Source: Sciscionella sediminilitoris (GTDB lineage: Bacteria > Actinomycetota > Actinomycetes > Mycobacteriales > Pseudonocardiaceae). From it: DNA of 64,000 bases. The stretch is taken from NCBI RefSeq assembly GCF_000737195.2, contig NZ_JALM01000017.1, positions 62,001 to 126,000 of the forward strand, given 5' to 3'. The notes beneath the pieces were generated by a model. That model was not told where the DNA came from and did not search any database. It was given only the letters and a program-made list of their open reading frames with translations. A program made the translations under genes and the position numbers. This document shows positions 51,836-59,788 of the stretch, piece by piece (the first letter of the stretch is position 1; each line of letters starts with the position of its first letter).

Positions 51836-52443
51836 TCGATCACCTCGATGTCCGTGTTCGGATCGATCCGGTATGTGCCGTGCTGGCCGCCGCCTTTCTT
51901 TTCCGGCCGCCACTCGCCGACCCCGCACCCCAGTCCGCCCGCGTCGATCAGCGACAGCAGCGAGTTCCGCGACAGGAACGATTTCACGTAGGTGATGTCC
52001 AAGGTTGTCGCCCAGTCTAGGAACTCTGGCCGGTAGCGCAGGTCGGTGCTGTTGATGCCGAACCGCACCACGTCCTGGCGCATCTTCGGTTCACCCTCGA
52101 TCGGTGCGAGTGGTTCGTTGTCTTCCCCGAGCTGCCCGGAGAAGAACAGGCACTGCCGCAGCTCGGTCATTTTGACGTTGCTGTAGAACCGGGCCGCCCC
52201 GATCGTGGCTGCTTTGAACGCCACGACCGGGAACCCTTGTCCGTCGCCGAGTCGATACATGGCCGCCTCGTATTCGGCTTCCGGGTTGCGGTGTTCCTTC
52301 GGCGGCTTGCGGCCCTGCATGCTGTCGAGCATGGTGTTTTTCGCTTTCTCGCTGAACCGGTGCATGATCAGCGAGGAGGTGCCCACGATCGGCACCCGTA
52401 CCCGCTCGGATTCGATGCGTTCGAGGTAGACGTGTTCTGCCAT
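51832..52443 (-). CDS. Conserved phage protein of the RecT operon
   Basis: 203 residues. VRVPIVGTSSLIMHRFSEKAKNTMLDSMQGRK, PEAEYEAAMYRL...FPVVAFKAATIGAARFY and DAGGLGCGVGEWRPEKKGG are strongly patterned segments of a family found widely in phages beside RecT. The fold and function are not known to me. Position suggests a DNA recombination or ssDNA-binding role (inference). Confidence 0.75.
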   Translation of the reverse strand: MAEHVYLERIESERVRVPIVGTSSLIMHRFSEKAKNTMLDSMQGRKPPKEHRNPEAEYEAAMYRLGDGQGFPVVAFKAATIGAARFYSNVKMTELRQCLFFSGQLGEDNEPLAPIEGEPKMRQDVVRFGINSTDLRYRPEFLDWATTLDITYVKSFLSRNSLLSLIDAGGLGCGVGEWRPEKKGGGQHGTYRIDPNTDIEVIE

Positions 52444-52449
52444 CGCGTT

Positions 52450-53499
52450 TCACTCCTGTTCTGGGCCAAACAAGGCGGTGTTCGCCGTCTCGGCTGCTGC
52501 ACTGTCGGCGGTGCTGGTGGTGGTGGTGGTGTCGAGCAGTTCGGTGACCACGGCCGGTAGGTCGCCGGTCGAGGCGAGGCTTTCGAGTGCGTCGATCAGC
52601 GTTATGGCTTCGGCCTTGGTGAGGTCGTTCGCGCTAGCGAGTTCGCGTTCGGCCAGCTGCGAACAGATGCGTAGCCGGGTGTCGCGTTTATTCAGGCCGT
52701 TGTCGCTGAAAATGGCTTGCAGCTTGGTGAGCTGGTCGCGGGTGATGGGCTGGTTGTTCCCGGTTGGTTCCGGGGGTGGTTCGTCGAGTTCGGGTTCGGG
52801 GCCGTTGGCAGCCGAGCGGTGCTCGGTGGTTTCGCTGGTGTCCGCACCGCTGCGTGCGCCACTTCCTTTGACCGGGCTGCGACGCCGGGCGGTGCGTTTC
52901 GGTTTCTCCGCGCTTGTCGGCAGTTCTGTTTCCCCGCCTGCCCCGCCGGGTGCGTCGTTGTCTTCGAGTTCTTCGGCGGTGTAGGCCATGCCGCCGAGAC
53001 AGTCGGCGAACTTGCGGCGGCACAGGCGCGCTGTCGCGCGGGCCACGAGCTTGTCCTCTGGGTAGGTTCCCAAGTCGATGCGGGCTTTCTTGGCCTGGTC
53101 GGCGGTGAACGTGACGCGTTCGTACTCTTCTTCACCCTTGCGGCGCCCTTCGACCACACAGCGGGTGTCGGTGGTTTCCACGTACCGGATGCTGTGCCCT
53201 CGGGTGAGTACGAGTTGGCGCATCAGTTGCGCCGACTGGCCGGGTTTGCCCTTGATGACGTGAATGTTCTGCAACGCGGTCATCGGGCCGACTCCCATCT
53301 CGCGCCCGGCGAGGATCGCGGCGGCCACGGCTGCGGTTTTGCCGCGCATCGAGTCGGGAACAAAGTCGGTGTCGGCGATCTTGCTTGCCAGACTGCCCAC
53401 TTCGGCGATGATCTGCACCCACGAATCCACACCGCCGGACCCGCTCGCTACTGGCGCGGGCGCGGTTGGTTCGTAGCGTTCGAGTTCGTTACTGCTCAT
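52450..53499 (-). CDS. recT: RecT-type single-strand annealing protein
   Basis: 349 residues from the ATG overlapping the exonuclease stop. The annealing domain (about 25-180) has MRGKTAAVAAAILAGREMGVGPMTALQNIHVIKGKPGQSAQLMRQLVLTRGHSI and ARATARLCRRKFADCLGGMAYTAEEL. A long acidic/Thr-rich linker and a helical C-terminal end follow. With the RecB-like exonuclease before it, it forms a RecE/RecT-like pair. Confidence 0.85.
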   Translation of the reverse strand: MSSNELERYEPTAPAPVASGSGGVDSWVQIIAEVGSLASKIADTDFVPDSMRGKTAAVAAAILAGREMGVGPMTALQNIHVIKGKPGQSAQLMRQLVLTRGHSIRYVETTDTRCVVEGRRKGEEEYERVTFTADQAKKARIDLGTYPEDKLVARATARLCRRKFADCLGGMAYTAEELEDNDAPGGAGGETELPTSAEKPKRTARRRSPVKGSGARSGADTSETTEHRSAANGPEPELDEPPPEPTGNNQPITRDQLTKLQAIFSDNGLNKRDTRLRICSQLAERELASANDLTKAEAITLIDALESLASTGDLPAVVTELLDTTTTTSTADSAAAETANTALFGPEQE

Positions 53500-54257
53500 G
53501 CTGCGGGCTCCCGTGGTGATGTCAGGGCTTCTGATTTCAGGGCGTCGAGCGAGCGCGTGCTGCGGGCGACGTAGGCGACGTGGAGGAAGTCGCGGAACGT
53601 GCGTTCGCCGCACTCAAGTTCGTAGACGTCGTATCCGTCACCACGCACCCAAATGCCGAGCCCACCGACGATGCCAAGCTCTGCCATGCGTTGCTCTGCC
53701 CGGTCAGCGTCCAGATAGAACTCCGCGAACCGGTAGGCCGCCAACTGAAAAGCGGTCTCGCCGTAGATCCCCGAACGGGAAGTCTTGATATCCGCGATCA
53801 CGCGGCGCCCGTCGGCGAGGTCGATCACCATGTCCAACGTGCCCGCGTAGTTCCATTTCCGGTTCGCCACCGAGCATTCGGTGATCACGGGTTGCGGGTT
53901 CCATTCGTCCAGAAACCGGCAATACGCTTCGACGTGCCCGGCCAGTTCGTCGGGCACCTCGACCTCGTCGCCGTGCATGAGCGCTTCGGCAAGGTTGTGC
54001 ACCTCGGTGCCTCGACGTGCGGCCCGGTCCCGGTCGGTGAACCGTGCTTGCTGTAACCGTTTCAACTGGTCGGCGGGTCCAAGCTGGGACAGTTCGGCCC
54101 AGTGGTTCACGGCGTATTCAGCGGTGCTGTTCGCGGACCAGTTGATCAAAGCTGGTTTCGGGATGCCGTCTTTCAGCAGGGTGGTCACCCCGTCGGCCTT
54201 GTCACCGTCGAGCTTGTACCAATGCCCCTTGCCGTTGTTGATGCGCTGTAACGCCAC
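53496..54257 (-). CDS. RecB-like exonuclease, PD-(D/E)XK
   Basis: 253 residues. ARRGTEVHNLAEALMHG, NYAGTLDMVIDL (D) and VIADIKTSRSGIYGETAFQLAAYRFAEF (D-x-K and QLAAY) are the RecB/Cas4-type nuclease set. It would resect DNA ends for RecT annealing. A 4-bp overlap links it to recT. Confidence 0.88.
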   Translation of the reverse strand: MALQRINNGKGHWYKLDGDKADGVTTLLKDGIPKPALINWSANSTAEYAVNHWAELSQLGPADQLKRLQQARFTDRDRAARRGTEVHNLAEALMHGDEVEVPDELAGHVEAYCRFLDEWNPQPVITECSVANRKWNYAGTLDMVIDLADGRRVIADIKTSRSGIYGETAFQLAAYRFAEFYLDADRAEQRMAELGIVGGLGIWVRGDGYDVYELECGERTFRDFLHVAYVARSTRSLDALKSEALTSPREPAA

Positions 54258-54259
54258 CG

Positions 54260-54427
54260 CTACTCACCTCCTCGGTGCAGTTGCTCGTGCTGTTCGCGCA
54301 CCGCCTCACGAATCCGTCCAGCCATCCGGTGCACCAGGAACGCCACCCCTGGCGGGGCATGCTCGCTGTAATCCCGGTCGGCCCGGTCGATCTCGGCGAG
54401 AAGTCGATCCCGCTCGTGTGCGGACAT
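54260..54427 (-). CDS. Small helical phage protein (55 aa)
   Basis: 55 residues, SAHERDRLLAEIDRADRDYSEHAPPGVAFLVHRMAGRIREAVREQHEQLHRGG. Its ATG shares one base with the methyltransferase TGA, and its stop is 2 bp before the exonuclease start. The tight fit in the operon and sensible helical sequence support it. Confidence 0.65.
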   Translation of the reverse strand: MSAHERDRLLAEIDRADRDYSEHAPPGVAFLVHRMAGRIREAVREQHEQLHRGGE

Positions 54428-55818
54428 CACGCCGCATCACCACCGAGCAGGTCGAACAGTGAAGACTGTCCCGGCTGATCAACGTGTCCCGGCCACGCTG
54501 ACGTGTTCACCGGCGAGCCGACCCGCTCAAGACGCTGCTTGATCAGCGGAAGATATTCGGCGTCGCGTTCGATAGCGACCACGTCGAACCCTTCGGCGCG
54601 GGAGGCCTGCACCGTTGTTCCTGAGCCCGCGAATGGTTCCAGTACGGTCCCGCCGGGCGGGCAGACGAGGCGGCACAGCCAACGCACGAGGCTGACCGGT
54701 TTAACGGTTGGGTGACCGACGCCGTTGTAGCTCGGACGTTCGCTACTGTCTGCTTTGGGTGTCCACCGAAACACCGGGAAGAATCGGCTCGCCCCGCCCG
54801 TATCGTCGTACCCGTATTCGCCGGTGTGACTCGGCAGTCCTTTGCCGCCGCCGTAGATGTCGCCGGGTTTGCTGGTTACAACCGATCGGCGGCTGGTCGT
54901 TGTTCCGGACTGGTAGTCGAGCTCTGCGGCTGCGTGATCATCAAGGACCACGTTGGTTGGCCAGCGACCGGCCGCCGAGCCGACTACCTCCCGGCTGTAG
55001 TTCCCACCGGCCATTGACGAGTTGTTCGAAACCAGCTTCCCGGTTGATGCCTGCTTCGGTCTCACCTCGTTTCCGACGCGGCCCCCGTCGATATTCAGCG
55101 CCCCTGTCCCCCACACCTGGACGTTGGCCGCCACCGTGCCGCCAACTGGCTTGCGGGCTACAACGATCGGTTCGAAACTGGGCTTGAGCGCGGTGCCCCA
55201 GCCTTGCCACTGGCAGGCGGCGTCGGTCGTGGGAGCGGTGATCAAGTTGTCTCCCGCGAAAGCGCCATACGTACCTGATTCCTTACCGGTACGTTTGGCC
55301 CTGTCAATGACCTCTCGCTCAGCCCCTGCCGCCTTGTCAATCGCCTTCGATACGTCCAGGCTCTTTGGAAACCCCGACCCGTATAGCCATGCGATCGAGT
55401 CACGTAACTCGAATCCGGCGTCCTCCACCGCTACCGCCAATCGGTGATACGTCCGTGTCCCTCCGAACGCGACGAGGTGCCCGCCTGGTTGCAGGACGCG
55501 CAGGCATTCCCGCGCCCACTTCGTGCACCATCGCTGGTAGCCGATCGATGCTCCGCCCCCGCGCCCGTACTCGATCCGACTACGGCTGTACGGGTTGCCA
55601 CCGGATCCGTCTTGGAAACCGCCCCGTTCGACCGCCGGATCGCGAACCACCGCACCGCCGTGTTTCCATGGCGCGTCCCATTCACGGCCCATGAATTCCA
55701 AGCCATAGGGCGGATCCGTGACAACGGCGTGCACCGAGTTGTCCGGAAGGGCAGCGAGCAGATCGAGACAATCCGCGTGATACAAGGTCACGTGCTCGTC
55801 ACGGTAGTACGGTTTCAT
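54427..55818 (-). CDS. DNA adenine/cytosine-N4 methyltransferase, beta class
   Basis: 463 residues. DPPY at 35-38 near the N-terminus and FAGSGTT near residue 405 give the beta-class motif order. VGHPTVKPVSLVRWLCRLV precedes motif I. A large target-recognition insert lies at about 160-370. No restriction partner is adjacent, so protection of phage DNA from host restriction or regulation is likely. Specificity unknown. Confidence 0.9.
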   Translation of the reverse strand: MKPYYRDEHVTLYHADCLDLLAALPDNSVHAVVTDPPYGLEFMGREWDAPWKHGGAVVRDPAVERGGFQDGSGGNPYSRSRIEYGRGGGASIGYQRWCTKWARECLRVLQPGGHLVAFGGTRTYHRLAVAVEDAGFELRDSIAWLYGSGFPKSLDVSKAIDKAAGAEREVIDRAKRTGKESGTYGAFAGDNLITAPTTDAACQWQGWGTALKPSFEPIVVARKPVGGTVAANVQVWGTGALNIDGGRVGNEVRPKQASTGKLVSNNSSMAGGNYSREVVGSAAGRWPTNVVLDDHAAAELDYQSGTTTSRRSVVTSKPGDIYGGGKGLPSHTGEYGYDDTGGASRFFPVFRWTPKADSSERPSYNGVGHPTVKPVSLVRWLCRLVCPPGGTVLEPFAGSGTTVQASRAEGFDVVAIERDAEYLPLIKQRLERVGSPVNTSAWPGHVDQPGQSSLFDLLGGDAA

Positions 55819-55916
55819 GCTGCCACGCCTTCGACATCGAGTAGCGACAGCAACCAGCGGAACGCGGTAACCGCCTGGTCATGCGCACCGGCGAAAAAGG
55901 AACCCAGCCGCATCAT
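55815..55916 (-). CDS. Very small protein (33 aa) coupled to methyltransferase
   Basis: RLGSFFAGAHDQAVTAFRWLLSLLDVEGVAA with ATGA overlaps at both ends and GAGGTGGG upstream. One amphipathic or membrane helix. Possibly a coupling leader. Confidence 0.55.
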   Translation of the reverse strand: MMRLGSFFAGAHDQAVTAFRWLLSLLDVEGVAA

Positions 55917-56113
55917 TTGCCCACCTCGGCATGATCGAGCAGCCATTGCCGAGCGACGGCCATCGCTTGTGCGTGTGCGGCCATGTTGCGCCCCTTGGTG
56001 TGGCTGATCCGGTCGCGCAGATCGAGTGGCAGCCGAAACCAGCACACGCGGCACGCGTAGTAGCGGTGCGGTACCGAACGGCCGCACTCTCCGGGGCACT
56101 CGTGCCACCACAT
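55913..56113 (-). CDS. Small zinc-finger phage protein
   Basis: 66 residues. WWHECPGECGRSVPHRYYACRVCWFRLPLDLRDRISHTKGRN: C..C...C..C zinc knuckle then a helix. Starts on the preceding stop. Widely seen in actinophage early genes, function unknown. Confidence 0.7.
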   Translation of the reverse strand: MWWHECPGECGRSVPHRYYACRVCWFRLPLDLRDRISHTKGRNMAAHAQAMAVARQWLLDHAEVGK

Positions 56114-56340
56114 CAGCTTCGCCCCCGGTTCAGCGTGTTCATCCGCTCGGAGTGATCGCGGTAGGTGCGCAGGGCGGTGTGGTTCAGCGCCCACCGGACA
56201 ACGCGCACGACGTCGAATCCCTCGTGGGCCAGTGCTCGGCCTTCGCGGCGCGCGGCACTCTGAGTCGCGAATCGGCACGCACCCCACACGTCCCCGTCGG
56301 GCATGCGCACGATCACGGTCCAGAAAGTTTCAGGTAGCAC
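56113..56340 (-). CDS. Small hypothetical phage protein
   Basis: 75 residues from a GTG 9 nt after GGAGG. LPETFWTVIVRMPDGDVWGACRFATQSAARREGRALAHEGFDVVRVVRW reads as strand-strand-helix-strand. Not recognised. Confidence 0.65.
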   Translation of the reverse strand: MLPETFWTVIVRMPDGDVWGACRFATQSAARREGRALAHEGFDVVRVVRWALNHTALRTYRDHSERMNTLNRGRS

Positions 56341-56722
56341 TCGCGGGTACCTCCTCACTCGGGCTCACCAACGTGCGGATGCGACGTTGCGGTCGCGGGA
56401 AAAGTCCATCCATGCCGCGCGGTTCCGGACGTGGCCGCGACTGACCACCGTCGCCGGGCGCACGGAACTCGACACACACGTATTGCTCGGCGAGCGAGTA
56501 CCTGCCGCGTTCGTCGCGCGGACCGTCCAGCCATTCGGCCGGGGTGCGGTTGGTGAGCGCGACAAGCAGCAGTGGACACCCAGAACCCTTGCCCATGCGC
56601 CGAAATGGCGCATCCCGCAAACAGCGCGCACACCAGTTCGCCTGCCACTGTTCGCCTTCCACGGAGTTCGCGAACGGCATGCGATCCCGCGCGTGGGCTG
56701 CGATGTCGTTGTCGGTACGCAT
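56330..56722 (-). CDS. Phage hypothetical with Cys pair
   Basis: 130 residues from the ATG overlapping the previous TAA. WCARCLRDAPFRRMGKGSGCPLLLVALTNRTPAEWLDG is a zinc-finger-like core common in actinophages, followed by YSLAEQYVCVEFRAPGD. The C-terminus is disordered and basic. Function unknown. Confidence 0.7.
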   Translation of the reverse strand: MRTDNDIAAHARDRMPFANSVEGEQWQANWCARCLRDAPFRRMGKGSGCPLLLVALTNRTPAEWLDGPRDERGRYSLAEQYVCVEFRAPGDGGQSRPRPEPRGMDGLFPRPQRRIRTLVSPSEEVPASAT

Positions 56723-57021
56723 TAGTGAGTCATCGCCCATGCCACACCGACCATGACGAACACCACGACCGCGCAAGTCAGCACCGAGGCGAGCGCGGCA
56801 ACGATATTCCAGCGCGACCGGGACGCCTTCGAGTGAACCTCCGCGTCGAACCACGCCGCAGGCGGTTCCGGTGCGGTCAAGGACTGTTCAAGGTGGAGCG
56901 CCGCATTTTTCACAACCGGACCGGCTGGCTGGTGTGTGGCCCACAGCAACAGTTCAGCCAGATGCTCACGTTCGACGAGCACCACATCTTCGCATGTCGA
57001 AGCTTCGCGGGGACTGGTCAT
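56722..57021 (-). CDS. Small tail-anchored membrane protein
   Basis: 99 residues. Cytosolic helical part (VVLVEREHLAELLLWATHQPAGPVVKNAALHLEQSL), then one C-terminal membrane helix (WNIVAALASVLTCAVVVFVMVGVAWAM). Coupled by overlaps on both sides. Confidence 0.65.
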   Translation of the reverse strand: MTSPREASTCEDVVLVEREHLAELLLWATHQPAGPVVKNAALHLEQSLTAPEPPAAWFDAEVHSKASRSRWNIVAALASVLTCAVVVFVMVGVAWAMTH

Positions 57022-57428
57022 GTCCACACACCCCGCAAGCGGCATTGCAGCCCACACATGTGCAGCAGCGCCAGAATTCCGGCGGTGAGAGCAGCGTCGT
57101 CGTCAACTGAGCGCACCAGCGCTTGGCACTGCTCGCGGTCGTTTTGCGCTCGGGCGAGCATGAACCTTCCCGCCCACCGCACCGGAGGCGCCGCGTCATC
57201 CGCGCCGGTTACTGTCCCGTCCGGCCCAAGGAACGACAAGGTTTCGTACTCGTGGGCTGGTGGCACGGACGTGTCTACCCAGGCTTGCATCGCCAGCCAC
57301 AAACCGCGCATACCGCATTCGGAGAGGATCAGGCCCACATTGATCGTGTCCTCGAACGCGTCGGCGTGCTGCGCTTGTCGCAGGGCGTAGGCGGCCAGCG
57401 TGGTCAACCTCGAATCAAGTTCGATCAT
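57018..57428 (-). CDS. Phage hypothetical, helical
   Basis: 136 residues. IELDSRLTTLAAYALRQAQHADAFEDTINVGLILSECGMRGLWLAMQAWVD and WAGRFMLARAQNDREQCQALVRSVDDDAALTAGILALLHMCG. All helical. Not recognised. ATG sits on the preceding stop. Confidence 0.7.
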   Translation of the reverse strand: MIELDSRLTTLAAYALRQAQHADAFEDTINVGLILSECGMRGLWLAMQAWVDTSVPPAHEYETLSFLGPDGTVTGADDAAPPVRWAGRFMLARAQNDREQCQALVRSVDDDAALTAGILALLHMCGLQCRLRGVWT

Positions 57429-57691
57429 CACCCCACCCCCAATGCGACCGCCAGCAGCGCGACTGCGGGAACCAGCACTGCCGCCAGGATCCAAACCAAC
57501 CGGACTACGGTCGGTCGTCCAGCACGGCGGATCCGCGCCAACAGTCGATGCCGTGCTCGCCATTCGCCCCGGCGGAGCGCACTAGCGGTCACAACATCAA
57601 GCAAGTCAACGCCGCCGTCATGCGCGAAAACCACCACAGCATTTGGCCCCGGCCGGTGCCGGTGCCTAGCTGTCACATGAACAGTGCCCAC
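57428..57691 (-). CDS. Small tail-anchored membrane protein
   Basis: 87 residues from the GTG after GAGGAGG. Short strands (VHVTARHRHRPGPNAVVVFAHDGG), a basic helix (ALRRGEWRARHRLLARIRRAGR), then a C-terminal membrane helix. The second small membrane protein of the early operon. Confidence 0.6.
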   Translation of the reverse strand: MGTVHVTARHRHRPGPNAVVVFAHDGGVDLLDVVTASALRRGEWRARHRLLARIRRAGRPTVVRLVWILAAVLVPAVALLAVALGVG

Positions 57692-57728
57692 GGAAGCCTC
57701 CTCGTCGTCGTGTTGCGTTGGGGCTGTC

Positions 57729-57914
57729 TCAGTCGTTCGCGTCGAGGCGGTGCGCAACGTCTTCGACAAGTCGCGCGAACGAGATACGGAAGGCGCGCGC
57801 CAGCACTCCGCGATGGTTCGAGGTTCGGTGCAGCCAGAGCGCAAACCGACGCAGGGAGACGGAATCACTGGTCGTCAGCGGAGCTAGATCATCGGGGCGC
57901 CGATCAGGGCTCAT
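57729..57914 (-). CDS. Small hypothetical phage protein
   Basis: 61 residues, SPDRRPDDLAPLTTSDSVSLRRFALWLHRTSNHRGVLARAFRISFARLVEDVAHRL. Mostly helical and basic, overlapping the preceding gene by 11 bp. Not recognised. Confidence 0.5.
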   Translation of the reverse strand: MSPDRRPDDLAPLTTSDSVSLRRFALWLHRTSNHRGVLARAFRISFARLVEDVAHRLDAND

Positions 57915-58212
57915 GTTGTGCCCCGGAGGTAACGCCCGACCCGGCAAGTGTGCTGACGGTAGCGCGCTCGGGAACGCTGCTCGCCGGGTCGGGCGCACGG
58001 TCCCCATCGGCAGAAGTAAGACCGCCGTCCGGGGAAGTATTGTCGGGACCGATCGCCGGATCGGGGAACGGGTCGCCGAGCTCGGCTACCAGCGCATCCC
58101 ACACTGGCGTCTCGTCGAACGGTCGGTCGTTGACGTCGGCCCGCGCGACTTTCGGCGGTTCGACATTGCTGCGGCTGGTCAACGCTTCGGCTTTCTCGGG
58201 CTCGCTCGCCAT
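57904..58212 (-). CDS. Acidic disordered phage protein
   Basis: 102 residues with only a short ordered stretch (PFDETPVWDALVAELGDPFPDPA), the rest Pro/Asp/Ser-rich. AGGGAG lies before the ATG. Not recognised. Confidence 0.6.
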   Translation of the reverse strand: MASEPEKAEALTSRSNVEPPKVARADVNDRPFDETPVWDALVAELGDPFPDPAIGPDNTSPDGGLTSADGDRAPDPASSVPERATVSTLAGSGVTSGAQHEP

Positions 58213-58238
58213 CGTGACTTCTCCCTACTGCTGCGTAC

Positions 58239-58520
58239 CTACGCTGTTCGTCGGGTTCTGTTACGCGCTACCGACCGCCTGGTCGCTTGGAACGCCAGTT
58301 CGTCCGTCGGCGATCGCGGCTCCTCGACGTCCGCGTGGCTGCCATCGGCTGGGCGCTTCTCAAGCGCCTTCGCGATCTCCGCGACGTGTTCATCGGTGAA
58401 CCTGAATTGACGACCTACGACCAGGTACGGGAAACGGCCCCGACGACAGCCTTCCCTCAGCCACCAATCGGACCGAGCCCCGAACAGGTCTGCGACTTCA
58501 GCGAACGAATAGGTCTTCAT
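58239..58520 (-). CDS. Excisionase-like helix-turn-helix protein
   Basis: 93 residues. YSFAEVADLFGARSDWWLREGCRRGRFPYLVVGRQFRFTDEHVAEIAKALEKRP is the HTH_17/excisionase winged helix. It is the second gene of the leftward early operon and could be the directionality factor for Int or an early regulator. Confidence 0.75.
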   Translation of the reverse strand: MKTYSFAEVADLFGARSDWWLREGCRRGRFPYLVVGRQFRFTDEHVAEIAKALEKRPADGSHADVEEPRSPTDELAFQATRRSVARNRTRRTA

Positions 58521-58786
58521 GCGACCGATTCCTTCGCCCTCGTGGCGCCAACCGGCACAAGCAATGCGCCGTAGTTCTCTGGACCGATTCCAAGCCGGTT
58601 CAACATCAGGGCATAGGTGTCACGAGCGCATGTCTGCGTCACGCTCGTTTCGAGTCGCGACAGCGTCGATTTCGAAACGCCGCACGATTTCGCCAACTCG
58701 GCAGTGCTGACATTGCAGAGTTCACGCACCACTCGAAGTGCTGCCCCGTGAATGACGACGCGGTCGGTGTCGTAGCAGCTCCTCAT
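58517..58786 (-). CDS. XRE regulator, Cro-like
   Basis: 89 residues. ALRVVRELCNVSTAELAKSCGVSKSTLSRLETSVTQ is a clear XRE helix-turn-helix. First gene of the leftward early operon and divergent from the repressor, the usual cro place. A TTG 9 bp upstream is an alternative start. Confidence 0.8.
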   Translation of the reverse strand: MRSCYDTDRVVIHGAALRVVRELCNVSTAELAKSCGVSKSTLSRLETSVTQTCARDTYALMLNRLGIGPENYGALLVPVGATRAKESVA

Positions 58787-58790
58787 AATC

Positions 58791-58955
58791 TGCAACCATA
58801 TGCACTCTATCGCACTATCATCAAGGGTTAAAGTGCAAATTGCAACGCCTGTTTCGGTTCAGGCCGTAGACGAAAACGCATCAACATTATGCGCTACCTG
58901 CAAAAATAACGATCGCGCCCCCGCGCTTGCCGTTGCACAGCGTTGCTGCAAAACT
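58791..58955. promoter_or_regulatory. Immunity switch region with repeated TGCAA motifs
   Basis: Between divergent cro-like and repressor genes. TGCAA occurs at 58791, 58834, 58841, 58899 and 58947, and TTGCA at 58933. These are candidate half-sites for the repressor. Clearly AT-richer than its flanks, as expected for a divergent promoter. Confidence 0.65.
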
Positions 58956-59384
58956 ATGCGCATGATGACGCCCGGCACCCGAGCGCGGATCGCGGCGGCA
59001 CTACAAGCGGAGATGGCCGCCCAACACGTGACCGCAACCCAGCTGTCGAAAGCCGCAGGAGTCAACCCGCGAACCGTCAAGCGAATCCTCGACGGCGAAC
59101 CTGCCTACGACCACAACGTCGGCAAGGTGGCAACGACACTCGGCTGGAGTAGCGATCAGCTCACCGAGCTGTTGAACGACCGTGACCACCCGGCCACCGA
59201 ACACACCCCCGACGGGATCATGCGCGGCTATCGCAACGTCTTGGCGTTCGCCGAGGAAGCGCGAGACATCGGCGTCAGCGCCGAGCGCATCCGGGCCATG
59301 ACAACGGCCGCGCTCGACATACTCGAAGAGTCGAACCGTCCAGGATTTAGACCGAGCGCCGACCAAGGCGCGCCCCCATCCTGA
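58956..59384 (+). CDS. Phage immunity repressor, XRE family
   Basis: 142 residues from ATG 58956 (a second ATG follows at 58962). RARIAAALQAEMAAQHVTATQLSKAAGVNPRTVKRILDGEPAYDHNVGKVATTLGW is an XRE domain, and the C-terminal half is helical (GYRNVLAFAEEARDIGVSAERIRAM) without a peptidase. It stands alone rightward at the prophage end. Probably holds lysogeny by binding the switch region. Confidence 0.8.
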   Translation: MRMMTPGTRARIAAALQAEMAAQHVTATQLSKAAGVNPRTVKRILDGEPAYDHNVGKVATTLGWSSDQLTELLNDRDHPATEHTPDGIMRGYRNVLAFAEEARDIGVSAERIRAMTTAALDILEESNRPGFRPSADQGAPPS

Positions 59385-59400
59385 CCCAGCATCCGCGTAG

Positions 59401-59431
59401 ACCCGCGTAGACCCGCCGGGTCTACGCGGGT
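59401..59431 (+). terminator. Perfect palindrome after the repressor gene
   Basis: ACCCGCGTAGACCC and GGGTCTACGCGGGT, 14-bp arms with a 3-nt loop, 16 bp after the repressor stop. It is preceded by a direct CCGCGTAGA repeat. No U run follows. It shares the core TAGACCC-N3-GGGTCTA with the palindrome before the integrase, so it may be a protein site as well as a terminator. Confidence 0.65.
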
Positions 59432-59519
59432 GCATAAACGTGCCGATCCATACCAACAGTAACCAACCGAGAACAGCCGTGACCAGGGAAGACACGCCAG
59501 AAACGCACTCTATTGCGGT

Positions 59520-59548
59520 TTCAAGTCCCGTCACTCACCCCAAAGTTT
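59520..59548 (+). repeat. attR core direct repeat
   Basis: 29 bp identical to 15995-16023, a remnant of the tRNA-His 3' end without the rest of the tRNA. Host sequence resumes after it. Confidence 0.95.
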
Positions 59549-59788
59549 GTGCAGGTCTCATGGGGACATCCTGGTCAGGCTGTCCTCAAGAGACACGACA
59601 TTCGATGCTCCAAAGCGCCCACTTCTGACATCAGTCGGCGCGAAACCATCCGCAACGTCCCTGTATTGCTTTCGGCCGCGATGACGACGGCTGTCGATTC
59701 GGCACCGCTGGCAGCTCGCGTATGCCGGCACCGAACGGAAGGGGTCGCCCAGGGGCCGAGGCATGCTCGGCGAGCAGCACTGTCCTGT

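Larger units (their letters stand above)
15995..59548. mobile_element. Complete siphovirus-type prophage in tRNA-His
   Basis: Bounded by 29-bp perfect direct repeats of the tRNA-His 3' end. It contains an integrase beside the left repeat, a repressor region beside the right one, and in between a full set of lysis, tail, head, packaging, recombination and early genes, mostly leftward. No broken essential gene was seen, so it may be inducible (inference). HNH next to the terminase suggests cos-type packaging. Confidence 0.95.

Noticed and set aside
59549-59788. Transposase remnant after attR
   Set aside because: No frame shows a DDE or other recombinase motif.
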